The notes: a model not told the origin generated them from the sequence alone. A stretch of DNA of 64,000 nt from Thecaphora thlaspeos (GCA_900291925.1 UWYS01000007.1:372001-436000), one strand, 5' to 3'; positions 30,956 to 43,249 are shown, counted from the stretch's first letter. Numbers and translations: made by a program.

Positions 30956-33238
30956 ATGGAGCCCGCTGCCTTCTTCGACCTCATCGTAATCGGATCGGGT
31001 CCAGCCGTACTGGCGCTCGTCTCTCGCATTCTCGAGTCTCGGCCCGCCGCTCTCTACACGGAGGACGAGCATCGGCACCTCCACTGGCTCAATCGTCGCA
31101 CCCCGCGTTCTTCCAAAGTGGCATCCTCTCCGCTCATTCAGACGCAGAGGGACGGCGAACGTTCCACCAGGCACTTCCGTCGGACCACCGACGGTCGTCA
31201 CCAACCGCGTTGCGCCCAGACCGACGACGACTGCGACTGCGGCGGCAAGATCCGTATCCTCATCATCGACAAGCTTGGCGAGGGATGGATGGGTCTATGG
31301 GAACATCTGTTTGCCGCCTATGAGATCCGACACCTTCGTTCGCCGCTCTTCTTCCAACCGGATCCGTTCGACCTCGATTCGCTGCTGGCGTTTGCAGAGA
31401 GGGAAGAGAGGGCACTCCAAGGTAGCTCCGATTTTATCTGGCAGAACGCCATCGCGACGGAGGACGAAGCGGGCAAGCAGCAACGTTCAAAGATTCGTGG
31501 CAGGCCCAAGGCTCAGCGCGGTAGCTTCCAGAGCGGCGGCAGCATGGCAGACGCCCGCTCCGCCGAGCTCGAGCTCATCGAGATCCCCGGTGTGGTTGGA
31601 CGAGAAGTCTCGAAGCACAAGGCGAAGGCCAAGCGCAGCGACAGGCAGTACGCCCAGCTGCTCAAGACTTCCGGACCCGCCGTCAATGAGCGGGATCGCA
31701 AGGACTACTTCACGCCGGGGACGACGCTGTTCCGCGATTTTATTCAGGACGGCGTCGTCAAGCGGTACGGTCTGCGAACGTCCGCCGCAAGGGAAGGCGG
31801 GGCGAAGGGATGGCCCACCGCCGCCGAATGGATGGAGGCAGAGGCGAAAGACAGGGACGGTGACGATGAACCAGCAGCGCCGGTGACGATGCTAAAGGGA
31901 GAGGTGGTGCACATGCAGTGGACCGATTCTGTCCGCGACGACATGGTGGCGGGCGAGACGCCCGGCTTCCACCTACGCCTTGCGGACGGAACGACCTTTG
32001 GGGCCAAGGCGGTCGTTAGCGCCGTCGGACCTGGTGGACGACCCAACATCCCCTCCTATCTCGTCCCTGACCCCGCGGTCGAGACCATCGAGCCGTCTCG
32101 CTCACCACCATCGCCGCCATTTGGACCAGACTGGGCACACTCTTCCGCCTTTGCCCTGCCCACCTTCACCTTCCCACCCCCTTTCCTCCGATCGCGCCTC
32201 ACCGAGCCCAACCGCCGGCCAACGACGCTCCTTTTGATCGGCGGCGGTCTGACGTCAGCCCAAATCGCCTCTCTCGCTCTCCGTCGAGGGATCGACAAGG
32301 TGATCCTCCTTCTCCGCGGTCACCTCAAGGTGCGACCGTTCGACATCGGTCTCAAGTAGATGGGACGCTACAGTAACCTCACCAAGATGCAATTCTGGCA
32401 GACCGACGATGCCGCTGACCGTCTTCGGATGCTGAGAGAGGCTAGGAATGGTGGGAGCGTCACGCCACCATACGCTCGTCTGCTGAGGGAGCTGGAGAAG
32501 AGAGCGAAGATCGAAATTCGGAAGTTCGAAGAGTGTACAGCTGCAGAATGGGACGGTGAAAAGGAGATGTGGATGGTGGAGACGGTATGCTCGAAGCAGG
32601 TGGACGGTAGGGAGAGGGCGAAGGAGGAAGAACGCAAGGCGAGAGGAGTGGGAGGCAATGTCGGACGAGGACAAGAGGAAGGCGAGAGAAGGGTGGGAAA
32701 GGATCAAGAGAACGACGATGTCCTTGCCTCCTCACCCTCGTCTTCCTCCGCCTCAGACGGCGAATCAACCACTCCCTCATCCACCAGTGCAGCTCCACCA
32801 CCCTCCACGCACCACACCTTCACCGTCAACTTCGTCCTCTGCGCCACCGGTCCTCGAACATCGTTCCCAACGCTTCCCTTCATGCGCCACCTCTCCACCC
32901 ACCACCCCATAGCCCATCACGGCGGTCTCCTCGTCCTGACGCAGGACCTACAGTACACGCCCGACATTCCTCTCTTCGCGATTGGCGCGTACTCGGCGCT
33001 CCAGATCGGTCCGGCCGCTTTCAATCTCGGTGGAATGAGGGAAGCCGCCGATCAAGTCGCTAGCAGGCTGCAGGATCTCTTCCTGGTGGACGATAACGCT
33101 GCGTCAAAGGTGACGACGACGTCGACGGCATTGGAAAAGGAGAGCAGGAAGATCAGGAAGAACAAGGAGAGGCAGGCGTGGGCGGCTGGTCATACGCATT
33201 TCGGGTTCGAGGCGCTCCAGGTACAGGGTCAGAGTTGA
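30956..33238 (+). pseudogene. Flavin monooxygenase/oxidoreductase-like frame broken by one TAG
   Basis: Two open frames, 30956-32359 (467 residues) and 32360-33238 (292 residues), lie in the same phase, separated only by TAG at 32357-32359, which is directly followed by ATG. Together they form one FAD- and NAD(P)H-dependent oxidoreductase of the lysine/ornithine N-monooxygenase-like type. The N-terminal FAD Rossmann motif is IVIGSGPAVLAL, the central NADPH motif is LLIGGGLTSAQIASLALRRG, and the C-terminal part has ATGPRTSFP and IGAYSALQIGPAAFNLGG. The stop sits in KVRPFDIGLK/TAG/MGRYSNLTKMQFW, where relatives generally have Trp (TGG), so a single G-to-A change explains it. No other lesion is seen. 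It could be a young pseudogene, a polymorphism, a sequence error, or two polypeptides made by termination-reinitiation. Confidence 0.75.
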
Positions 33239-33401
33239 TGGGGATCCAGGTCAATTGGGTCGGAAGGGAGTAGACGCTGGGAATACAAGCACGAAACAGC
33301 TAGAAACGATGCGATCGAGACAGTTGCGACGGACGACGGACAGGGATATAACAAATACAAATCGGAGCAGAGACATAGATGCTAGATAAGAAAGAGCATA
33401 T

Positions 33402-35282
33402 TCAGAAGACCAGCAATCTAGTCCCCTTGGCGTCGATGACTACCACCTTGGCTCCATCTCCACCTCTATCGGTGCGGAACGGACGGGTACCTAGACCGTC
33501 TATCTCTAGACTGGCGAGCCACGCCCTCGCCTCGTCAAGCCGCTCGAGAGTGACATACAGCGTCACTTGTCGAGGGAGGCCACCAGGGTGACGCAAAACG
33601 GTGTAGCCCAGTACCAGGCGATCCTCCTGGGCCTTTGTCGACGAGGCTGAGAGATGGTCGAGGGAAGACTGGAAGCGTGAGAATGTGCCAGGTAGCCAGG
33701 CCAAAGTCTTGGCTCCGTCCCTCCACTGTGTGGTGGAGGGGAGAGGTGAAACTGCGTCGAGCCAGATAGCATCGCTGGCAGCGGGATAGCAAGCAGCGTC
33801 GGAGATCGGCACGACGATCTTGACGATCTCGTAACGCGTCCTCGGACTGCTCAGCTGCGAGCGCCATGTAGAGGCAGGGACGAGGAGGATGGCCACATCT
33901 AAACAAGCTGCAGGAAGGATCGTGTCCAAAGCGGATGCTCGTTTCGCGGCGGCGACGAAGGCAGACGCGTAGCCGGCGTAGCACGTTGCGGGCCGAAGGT
34001 GAGACTGGAACTCGAGCAGGGATCCCTCTTCCGCCGGTGATGGCTGGCTCGACCACTCTGGTAGAACGTCTCGATAGCTGGGCGTAGAGGCGGGCAGGAC
34101 AAAGTCCCGTCGAACGGAAGCGGACATGAACGGCGGCTGACGGAAGCGTAGCTGGATCTTGCTGCGATCTGGTTGCTCCGGCACTCGTCGGGCATTACGG
34201 TAGAGACTGGCACGCCGCCGCAGAGCAGAGTCGGTGAGGAAGGTCCACCGTTGGGGATCGATGTGTGACCGCAACAGCCTGGTAGCCTGTCGCTCCGCAC
34301 GCAGCGCAGCTTCCGTGTCGTCAGTTGCGGCAACGAGGTAGTCGATGCGTGCTATCTGGGCATGTCGTTGGGGCGGCGGGCGCGAGAGCTTGCTGCTGGT
34401 GCTGGTGCTGGTCGAGCTCTCTGCGCCGGTGCGATGACGGGGTCTCGTTTCGCTTGTAGCGTCGGTCGTGGCGCTTCGATCTACAGAGGCAGAGTCGGAC
34501 GGTTGTGCTAGCAAGGTTGCGTCGGCCAAGTCGACTCCGCAGCCGTCTCCAGGGATGTCGTCTCCTCTTCTTGCATCGGTGATGTTGGCCGTAAGCTCTG
34601 CCGGAGCGGGTGCGGCGAGCGTGGGAAAACAAGAGATGTCGGAGATGTCGATGTCTGCGCTGTTGTCGCCCTGGCGGTGCTCGTCGACGGTCTCTTCCGT
34701 CGGGATGAGCTCCAGCCTGCGACGCTTGCTGGACCGGACTAACCTGGGCTGGACAGGCTCATGTTTTCCCTGCTCGCTCCTGCTCAGCCTGGAAGGAAGA
34801 GCACCAAAGGTGCCGATGGGCGAGCTATGCTGGTCACTGCTCTCGTCGTCGTCGGCGGCGGCGGCGGCGGCGTCATCCTGGCCGCCCAGGCGGGACGGGG
34901 CGGCGGCAGTGGCGCTGGCAGCAGGGGCGCCAGAGCGGACGTTCCTCCGGTCGGGTGTGGGAGACGGCGACGGAGCGAGCCGACGGAACTTGACGGGCAC
35001 CTTCCGGCGCCGCTGGCGTGGCGGTGCTCGCTTGGGCGGCGTCGTCGGTTCGAGCGGGAGAGGCGGGAAAGAGGACGGTCGCCGCGCATCACTGGTAGGG
35101 ACGGCAGCTCGATGAGGTTTTGACGGGGCGGTTCGATGCCGCGGAGGCTGAGCCCTCGTCGTGGCGGCGGAGGAGGGCGGGCGGAACTTCATCCGATCGA
35201 CGAGGCGGACTCTTCGCTGGCCGTCGGCCGTACCGGAGACAGCGGTGGCGAGGGTGGCGGTTGTGACGACTTCTGTCGACAT
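33402..35282 (-). CDS. Unrecognised 626-residue protein
   Basis: Single exon from the ATG at 35282 to a stop at 33402. I do not recognise the family. The N-terminal half is low in complexity: Arg/Pro/Ser-rich with basic clusters (PRQRRRKVPVKFRRLAP; SSKRRRLELIP) that could be nuclear localisation signals, and an Ala-Asp run. The C-terminal ~300 residues look folded, with a regular mix of hydrophobic and charged residues (ARIDYLVAATDDTEAALRAE onwards, ending DAKGTRLLVF). No signal peptide or membrane helix is seen. The frame converges on the flavoprotein gene with a gap of about 160 bases. The codon pattern and length make a real gene likely, but function cannot be assigned. Confidence 0.65.
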   Translation of the reverse strand: MSTEVVTTATLATAVSGTADGQRRVRLVDRMKFRPPSSAATTRAQPPRHRTAPSKPHRAAVPTSDARRPSSFPPLPLEPTTPPKRAPPRQRRRKVPVKFRRLAPSPSPTPDRRNVRSGAPAASATAAAPSRLGGQDDAAAAAADDDESSDQHSSPIGTFGALPSRLSRSEQGKHEPVQPRLVRSSKRRRLELIPTEETVDEHRQGDNSADIDISDISCFPTLAAPAPAELTANITDARRGDDIPGDGCGVDLADATLLAQPSDSASVDRSATTDATSETRPRHRTGAESSTSTSTSSKLSRPPPQRHAQIARIDYLVAATDDTEAALRAERQATRLLRSHIDPQRWTFLTDSALRRRASLYRNARRVPEQPDRSKIQLRFRQPPFMSASVRRDFVLPASTPSYRDVLPEWSSQPSPAEEGSLLEFQSHLRPATCYAGYASAFVAAAKRASALDTILPAACLDVAILLVPASTWRSQLSSPRTRYEIVKIVVPISDAACYPAASDAIWLDAVSPLPSTTQWRDGAKTLAWLPGTFSRFQSSLDHLSASSTKAQEDRLVLGYTVLRHPGGLPRQVTLYVTLERLDEARAWLASLEIDGLGTRPFRTDRGGDGAKVVVIDAKGTRLLVF

Positions 35283-36412
35283 GGTGCTCTGCGCTAGGTC
35301 CGAAGGGGTTGAGCAAGGCGGGCGAATGGAATGGGGAGGGCGTACGTGTAGCGGACGGTGGTGTCCATCTTGCTCGAAGGTGCGGTGAGGCTCCGGGATG
35401 GGGAGAGGAGCGAGCTTGAGCTTGAGTCACTGTTCCTCTATGACGCTGGCGGTGTCTTGAGAAGGGCGCCTCGAGCAGGCGAGGCCACCTCGGCAACGGG
35501 ACCAAGGGAAGCAGAGATGGCTCAACGGGGGCGTCCCGTGGTGATTTTGTGGTGAAGAGGTCCGGGGAGGCAGTGTTGTTGCCGCTTGGATTTGGCCCTT
35601 CTTTTTGTCTTTGGAAAGTCACACACCTGCGGCGTCCGACCTGGCGTAACCGCGTAGAGAACAAGCGGCCATGAGCCAAAGCGTTGGCCGATGCTTCGGA
35701 AGGGCTCCGAGTTCAAGGGAAGGGGCATCGAGGAGGACGAGTCTTGGTCATCTTGGTTAGCTCCATGGCTTGCTCCATGGCTTGCTCCATGGCTTGCTCC
35801 ATGGCCTCCAGGCAATAGTTTGGCTATGCCTGCGCCCCTAGCAGGGAGGCGTCGGGCCGGGCGAGGAGAAGGCGCAAGCTAGCGCCCACCACCCCATCCT
35901 CGCTCACCATCAGCCCAAAACTCCTTCGTCGTTGCCCACACAGCTCGGGCCGCCGCCGTCTCCACCGGTGCGCAGTCTGCCGTCTTCCCTTCCTCCTGTC
36001 GAGGTGCGCGGGCATGCTCGACAGGATGCACATGGAGACGGCCGCCGGTCCACGGGCAATTGCCCGCCATCAGCGTGACACCTTGCCCCTGCGGACGAAG
36101 GGTAGTGCCCAGCTACAGCATCTACCATACATATCGTGCTGGGCAAGTACTTGGTCTTCGGTCGTGCGTCGCTTGGGGGGTGGCCGCGGCAGCAGTCGTC
36201 CAGGGTGCGTCCGGTCGTGTTCGACCCTGTGGAGCGAGGGTTCCTCGCCTACGACCAGGAGGAAGAAGGAGTGGGAAGAGAAAGAGCAGGACCGCTCGAT
36301 TTCTACGCTGCCGGCCCCCTCTCCGCACGCCACCACTGGCCGCACTGCCTTCGAAGTCATCGCTATCATCGCTGCCAACACCGCCAGCAGCACCGCGACC
36401 AACACCAGCGCC
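35283..36412. other. Divergent intergenic region, 626-aa gene / TenA gene
   Basis: No gene is accepted. It holds the four-copy 12-base tandem repeat at 35761-35808. Open frames across the repeat give only repetitive peptides (WLAP or GASH units). Confidence 0.45.
35761..35808. repeat. Four tandem copies of a 12-base unit
   Basis: CTCCATGGCTTG is repeated three times exactly, with a fourth copy that diverges in its last bases. Each unit contains an NcoI-type CCATGG palindrome. It is a minisatellite-like array in the intergenic region. Confidence 0.9.
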
Positions 36413-37261
36413 ATGTCGTCCTCGACCTCGCTGACGACGCACCTCCTTTCGCTCGACCGCGACGGCGTGGTTCGAGCGACGCAGCATCCCTTCCTGCGTT
36501 CCGCTGGCTCGATGTCCCTCTCCGCCAAGGCTCTCTCCGCCTGGCTGACGCAGGATCGCCTCTATGCCATGTGCGGCTACACCCGTCTGATGGGCAACAT
36601 GATCGCCCGTCTCCACGTCCCGGAGCAAGACCCGAACCACCCCGCCTGCAAGCAATGGAAGACGACGTTCACGACGCTGAGCGGGGCGCTGAGCAACATC
36701 CACCGGTGAGTCCCCCATCCTCTTGCCGCGACGTTCCTGCGTCACCGAGACTGACAGGCACGACTGACACCACAAGACACCGTCCCGCCTCTGCGCAGCG
36801 AGATCAACTACTTCGAAACGGCCGCCGCGTCCAACGGCCTCTCGCTCTCCTCTCTCCCGTCGAGCGCCACCTCGCACGGGCTACTGGACCCGCTCACCAA
36901 GAGCTACATCGACTACATGGTCTCACTCTCTTCGGTGGGGACGCACGCGGAATGCGCCGTCCTCCTCTGGGCCATGGAGCAGCTCTACTTCCAAGCTTGG
37001 TCCTACGTCTCCACCTTCCTACCACCCCTGCCGACCGATGCGAGCGCAACGACGACACCGCCGCCCCACAGCGTGGAAGCGGCGACGCGCAGCTTCATAC
37101 ACAACTGGACGTCGAGCGAGTTTCAGGAGTTTGTCGGAAAGTGCAGGGAGATGGTCGATGGTCTGCCACAGTACGAGAGGGAGGGTGCCAACCTCGAGAG
37201 ACTGGAGAAGGTCTGGAGAGAGGTGCTCTGGTACGAAGAGAGGTTCTGGGATGCCAAGTGA
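36413..37261 (+). CDS. TenA/THI-4 domain protein
   Basis: Two exons (36413-36705 and 36799-37261), 756 nt, 251 residues. The helical TenA/Pet18 fold is recognisable: FLRSAGSMSLSAKALSAWLTQDRLYAMCGYTRLMGNMIARL at the N-terminus, IHREINYFETAAASNGL across the splice joint, the segment LLDPLTKSYIDYMVSLSSVG, then HAECAVLLWAMEQLYFQAWSYV and a C-terminal EKVWREVLWYEERFWD helix. TenA enzymes hydrolyse aminopyrimidines in thiamine salvage, but many fungal members are stand-alone proteins of unproven activity. The usual EWW-type C-terminal acidic residue has a candidate in the final helix. The start at 36413 gives the motif-bearing N-terminus without an extension. The gene converges on RPA190. Confidence 0.85.
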
Positions 37262-37575
37262 GCACAGCACGAGAGGCGAAGGTGAGCATCATGTATTCTC
37301 TTTTGATATTTGCAGTATGTGTCGAGGTCGACATTTTCAAAGGACAGACTCCGCAGGAGAGGCGGAGAGGTTGCAGCCATGCATGTAGAAAAGGGCAGGG
37401 GCGAGCGAGCAGGGGACGGAAGAAAGGGAAACACGAAACGACAACATGACAAGGCGAAATGAACAAAGTCTCGAGGGGGAAGGGACGATGACGTCTCGGT
37501 CTACATTACAACGAAAGCACAGCGAGCAGGGTCGAGAGGGGAGGCCAGAAAGACGAGCGAACGAGCGAGCGGGCC
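37262..37575. other. Convergent 3' intergenic region
   Basis: Gap between the TenA gene and RPA190 stops. No coding signal is seen. Confidence 0.5.
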
Positions 37576-40500
37576 CTACGCCGCCGCTTCGACGAGCGTC
37601 GGTGCGGGCAGCGCCATCCTGATCTCTGGCATGCCAGTACCGCTCTTGACGGGTTTGCCGACGACGATGTTGGCCGAGGGGCCCGTGAGGCTCTCGTACT
37701 CGCCGTGCAATGCCGCGTTTCCGATAAAGTTCATCGTCGTCTCGTAGCTCGCCTTGAGGAAGACGGAGGCCGACTCTGCGATACCGCCACGGCTGAAGGG
37801 TCGGAAGCCGCCGGCGGCCGTCTGGTAGTCTGCGATCAGGTAGAGGTGACGCATCGAGACGCCGATACCGTACGTGTCGAAGATGGCCTTCATCTCGTTG
37901 ACGATGGCCTGTCGCGCCGCCTCGACGCCGTAGGTGTGGAGCAGCGCACCAATGTCGTTGGTCTCGATGCGGTCGAGATCGACGACGCCGTAGGCGAACG
38001 TCCACAGGTCGCGGAAGTTGATGCCCTCAGCCGTCAGCTTGGCGCCCTTGTCGTCCTGCTTGGCCGCCGGCCGGAGGACGCGCGTGATCATCGGAATCTC
38101 GCGCACCACGCTCATCTGGCACGCCCGCTCGACGGCGCTGATCAGCAGCACCTTGTCCGTGGTGGGGAGGTGCAGGTCGATCTCGGCGTACTCGCCGCGT
38201 CGCGAGTCGAAGCGGAAGCCAGAGATGAACTTGGTGAACGTGCTGCACTCCTCGTCGAGCTTGGCCGCCCGCTCGGCGATGTCGTCGCGGTGCAGCTTCG
38301 ACTCGTCGCTGTCGTCACCGTCGCTGTCGCCGGAGTCGCGGAAGGCGGCCTCGATGCTCTCGTCGGTGTCCTGGACGCGTCGCGCATCGTCGTCGTCGTC
38401 GGCGTAGCTAACCTGGCCCTTGCGCCTCGACGATCGCTTCGCCGCATCGGCGTCGCTGTCTCCGTCGTCTTCGTCGTCATCGCCGTCATCGTCGCTGTCG
38501 TCCATGTCGGCGTTCTGGCTGCGCGACTTGGCGTCGCCGCCGCCCGATGCCTCGTTGACGATGGCGTCGTCGTCGCAGTTGGACGCCGAGTGAGCCTTGC
38601 CGATGGCGGCCGCCTGCGCCTGTCGGTCGCGCTTCATCCGCACCAGCTCCTTGGTGATCTCGCGCTCGAGCGTCGCGACAAAGGTCTTTTCGAGGCCGGA
38701 GAAGAGCTGCTCGAGCGTCATGTTGTACTCGTCGCGGCACTCGGCGAACGGGTAGAAGTTGAGGCGGAGCGAGTACGTCCTCTGGCGGGCGAAGCCGTTG
38801 TCGGCCGTCTTGCCCGAGATGATCTCGGTGATGACGGCCTCGTCGACGACCTGGCTCAGCGTGAGGCGGCTACCGTCCTTGCAGAACGTCTTCATCTGCT
38901 CGGCCGTGATGCCGTCGAGCACGGGCAGCTGCATGATCGGCGTCTGGATGCTCTGCGACGCCGTCATGACGATCTCACGCAGACGCGGGATGCCGAGCGT
39001 CACGTTGGCCGCACCGTGTCCGGCAAAGTGGAACGTGTTGAGCGTCATCTGCGTCGAGGGTTCGCCGACGCCCTGCGCGGCCAGCAGGCCAACGGCCTCG
39101 CCCGGCTCGACCAGGCCGCGGTGGTACAGGACCTTGGCCATCGCCCGGAACGCCTCGACGCCGAGCTTCTCGCGGACCGAGCGGAGCTTCTCGACCGGCG
39201 CACCGTCGTCGGCGGTCTCCGACCGGCGCTGCTTCTTCTTCTTCCGCTTCTCGCCCAGCAGGTTGCGCGGGTTCTCCTCGATGTACTTCTCGACCTTGGC
39301 CGCGTAGGCCTCGGACATCGAGCCAAAGTGCGTCGCGGGCGAGTAGATGCTCAGCACGGGCGCGTACTGTTCGGGCTTCTTGAGCGCCTTCTTCATGTGC
39401 TTGGGCGCCTTTTCGACCTCCATCACGTCCTCGAGCTTGGTCGGGTCGTAGCGCTTGCAGAAGTTGTCAAAGTTCTGCGCCATAAAGTCAAACTGGTTGA
39501 GGAAGGCGCTCTTGGTCGTGTCGAGCGCGTCCTCTCCGTACGAGAACTGGAGGATGGCGCCGTCGGCGTTGCGGACCGTGTGGTCGTACTGGACGTGGAC
39601 ACCCTCGAGGTGCTTGATCAGGCAGCGCTGCAGGTAGCCGGAGCGCGACGTCTTGACGGCCGTGTCGATCAGGCCCTCGCGTCCCGCCATGCAGTGGAAG
39701 TAGTACTCCTGCGGTCGAATGCCGCTGAGGAAGCGGCCGCCGATGTAGCCGCCAGCGCGCGCCGACGTGTCGAACGGCTTGAACGACGGCAGCGTCTTGC
39801 CGCTGATCATGACGGGGACGCGGCGGCCCTCGAGCGCCTGCTGGCCGAGCAGGCACGAGATCTGCGAGACGTTGACCATCGAGCCCTTGGCGCCCGAGAC
39901 GGTCATCATCTGCATGTTGTTGTGCGGGAACTTCTTGTAGAGGTAGTCGGGGATGCACTGGTCGATCAGGCTCGAGGTGATGGTGTTGACCGAGCCCATC
40001 ATGTCGCTGTCGAGCATCGCCTGCTTGTTGCGGTCGCGCAGCACCTCCTCGAGGCGGACGCGCAGGTTGCGGTCGGTCTCGGGGCGGTCCGGGTCCTCGC
40101 CCTCGAGGCCGACCGTCTTGAGGGCGACCGTCCGGCCCTCACCCTTCTTCGAGTCGAGGATCCTGCGCCGGAGCGCGTCGCCCTCGGGCGTCAGCATCAG
40201 GTCGTCCATCCGGCACGAGAAGGCGTTGTACGAGAGGAACTTGGTGAAGAGGCGCGAAAAGATGCTGAGCAGCTTGCCGGCGTGCTCGGGCCCGTAGACC
40301 TCGTAGACCGAGTGGACGAGACCCTTGGAGACGGCGCCGAACTGCGACTTGTCGAGCACGCCGCACAGCAGCTCGCCGTCCTCGACGATAACGTTGGCCT
40401 CGTCGGCGTGGTCCTTGCCCCAGTTCTTGCCGCCGACCTTGGCCTTGGAGACGAGGTTGATGCCGTCGGCCTTGGCCGGCTTGAGGTTGAGCAGGACCGT

Positions 40501-43249
40501 CGAGATGACCTGCTTGCCCGTCCACAGCGGCTGTGGCTTGAGGATCGCCGGCGCGACCGTGAGGACGCGGCCTCCGCCAGTGTAGTTGTTCTCGGGGCGG
40601 AGCGCGCCGTAGAGCATCTGCTGGTACTCTTCGCGCGTGTAGAGCGTGTTCTTGCTGGTCATCCACACGCCGGCGACGACGTGGTCCTGGATCAGGCCTC
40701 GCAGCGGTTCGCCGCTCGTCGGGACGAGGTACTGCTTGTCGGTGAAGGCGATGTTGTAGAGCTCGGCCCGGGCCGCCTGCGACTGCGGGAAGTGCATGTT
40801 CATCTCGTCTCCGTCGAAGTCGGCGTTGTACGAGTTGCAGTTGGCGTAGTGCATCCGGATGGTCCGCTCGCCCGTCAGGACGCGCGCCTTGTGCGCCATC
40901 ATCGAGGCCTTGTGGAGCGTCGGCTGGCGGTTGAGCAGCAGGATGTCGCCGTCGCAGAGGTGGCGGAACACCTGCTTGTTCGCGACGGGCGTCCGCGCCG
41001 AGCCGCCGAGCCCGGCGAACGTCCCCTTGTTGTGGCGCGAGAGGTTGCCCTGCGGCGTCAGCAGCTGGTTGGCCAGCGCGGTGCGCTCCTCGAGCGTCTT
41101 CTTCTCGAGCAGCACCTCGTGCCCGTCCTCCATTCGGATCGCCGCGGCGCCCGGGTACTTTTTGGGCCCGTTGATGACGAGCTGGCGCATCAGCTCGACG
41201 TTGTGGACGGTGACGGGCTCGGGGAAGGTAAGCTTCTGGGCAAACACGGGCGGGACGCCGATCTCGTTGGTCTCGATGTTGACGTCGGGCGAGATGACGG
41301 AGCGCGCCGCGTAGTTGACGCGCTTGCCCATCATGTGCTTGCGAAAGAGACCCTCCTTCTTCTCCAGGCCCTGCTTAACACCGGGGACGGGCGCCTGGCC
41401 CTGGCGCATCACGGTCGGGTTCTTGCTCGAGTCCATGTACGAGTTGACATCGACCTGCAGCTGGACCATGGCCTCGAGCACCTTCTGGTACGCCTCGTCG
41501 CGCTGGCGCTGCCACTTGTGCTGGGCCTCGAGCTGCTCGTCGCGCGTCGCCGCCGGCCCGAGGTCGCCGTACGACTTGTCGAACGTGATCGAGGTGAGCT
41601 CCTGGTTGAGGTCGCGCAGGCGGAAGTTGGTCTTGAGCACCTTGGTAAGGAGCTCGTTCTGCGGGTTCTCGTAGGTCTGGTCTCCGATCATGCTCGGCGG
41701 GCGGAAGCGCGTCGGCGGGACGGCGAGCGCCTCGACGAAGAAGTTGTCGGCGCTCGCGCCGTTGGCCGTCTCCCAGAGCACCTCGCCCTTCGTGCTTCGC
41801 CTCGGCTTGCCCGGCTCGGCCCGGTTCTCGAACGCGCCCTTGCGGCCGAAGATGAGCGAGCAGAGTTCGGCCTCGTTCTTGAATAGCAGGCGCATGTGCG
41901 AGCGGATCTCGGCCGGTGGGACGATGCGCCAGAGGCCGTCATGCTCGGTCGCGCCGGCGCTCATGGCCTTGTTGAGCGCGGCCTTCTCGGACGCGGCGAT
42001 GGGCGCCGGCGTGCCGTCCTCCGCCTCTTCCTCATCCTCGTCGACGTACATCGCTTCGGCATCGTCGGCGGCGCCGTTGGCCTGAACCTTTGACTTCTTC
42101 TTGCCCTTCTTTGGCGCCTCGGCCTCGCCGTCGGTCTCCTTGACCGCCTTCATCGCCGCCGCCGTCGCGGCGCCGTTCGACTTTTCCATGATCTTGAGGT
42201 GGCCGTCCCGGCGCAGCTTGGTGCGGACCGCGCTGCAGCGCTCGCAGCGCGTGCTCGTCTTGGCCCTGAACACCTCGCCGATGAGTTTGTTGCGGGCGAC
42301 GTACGGCGCCTCGGTCAGCTCCGACGTGTTGGACTTGCCTTCATTGATCGCCTGCCTGATGAGCTCGTCGACGTGGGCCTCGATGCGCTCCTTGAACTCG
42401 GCGACCGACTCCGACGGCTGCGTGTTGTCCTGCACCAGTCGGAAGTTCCGCTGCGCCTCCTGCTCCTCGTCGTCGTCGTCTTCATCGTCACGTTCCTGGC
42501 CTTTCCTGGCCTTCCTCTTGCTGTCGGGTCCGTCCTGCTTCTCGTCGGAGAAGGTGAAGCGGTGGGAGCGCTTGAGGTCCATCTTGCCTACGTCCTCGGC
42601 CTCCTGCACCAGCCCGTACTCGAACAGACGGAAGCGAGCGGCGTACCTGATCGACTGTGGAGCGGTGCGAGGCAAAGATGGAGATCGGACAACTCTAGGG
42701 CCGTCAGGATGCCGGTGCATGCGTGGAGCAGCCGCGGCTGGAACGGTGTGGTGGACCGGCGACTCACGTGGAACTCGGTCATGCGGAACTTGTGGCAGAA
42801 GAGGCACATCGACTGGAGCAGCGAGTACATACGCATCAGGAAGAGCGGGTGGTAGACGGGCGCCGGCAGCTCGATGTGGCCAAAGTGGCCGGGGCATCGG
42901 AAGCTGTCCATGTAGCAAGTCTGGCAGCTGTGTGGGTGTGTCGCGGCGGCGAAGAGATAGGCGGGGTAAAGACAAGGGGCGAGCGTCAGTGGTCGCGGGA
43001 GAGGTTGGGATTGCCTAAAGGCGGGAGAGCAATAGAACGGTAACGAGGGGCCAAGCGTACTCACACCTCGCCAAACTTCATCGGACCGAGGTGCAGGTCG
43101 TAGAGGCCGCCGGACGATGCATTATTTGTAATGTCAAGCAGTTCCGGGTTGTAGATCTGCCTGACCGAGATCCTGCGGATCTCTTCCGCCGAGAGGAAGG
43201 AGAAGGAGGCGGAGGCGACGTTCGAGGTGATGGGCCGTGTGACGTCCAT
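37576..43249 (-). CDS. RPA190: RNA polymerase I largest subunit A190
   Basis: Catalytic subunit of Pol I, which transcribes rDNA in the nucleolus. Three exons (43249-43065, 42927-42768, 42654-37576) total 5424 nt, or 1807 residues, longer than yeast A190 (1664). The N-terminal zinc-binding region is rebuilt by the first splice: KFGEV/CQTCYMDSFRCPGHFGHIELP. The catalytic Mg site is YNADFDGDEMNMHFPQSQ. The bridge-helix and trigger-loop region is EPGEAVGLLAAQGVGEPSTQMTLNTFHFAGHG. The extra length comes from charged inserts, including a Lys/Glu-rich one in the clamp (after the first zinc site) and an Asp-rich block (MDDSDDDGDDDEDDGDSDAD) in the jaw, where Pol I subunits typically carry an acidic insertion. 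It ends with TAG, showing that TAG is a normal stop here. Confidence 0.98.

Noticed and set aside
32356..32373. An 18-base GT...AG intron removing the TAG in the flavoprotein gene
   Set aside because: It would keep the frame but is far below the size of any other intron here and would delete the conserved MGRY segment.
37705..41886. 1393-residue frame on the plus strand antisense to RPA190
   Set aside because: It is a mirror of the strongly biased codons of RPA190. It has no domain and is rich in Leu, Val, Arg and Asp, as expected of an antisense shadow.
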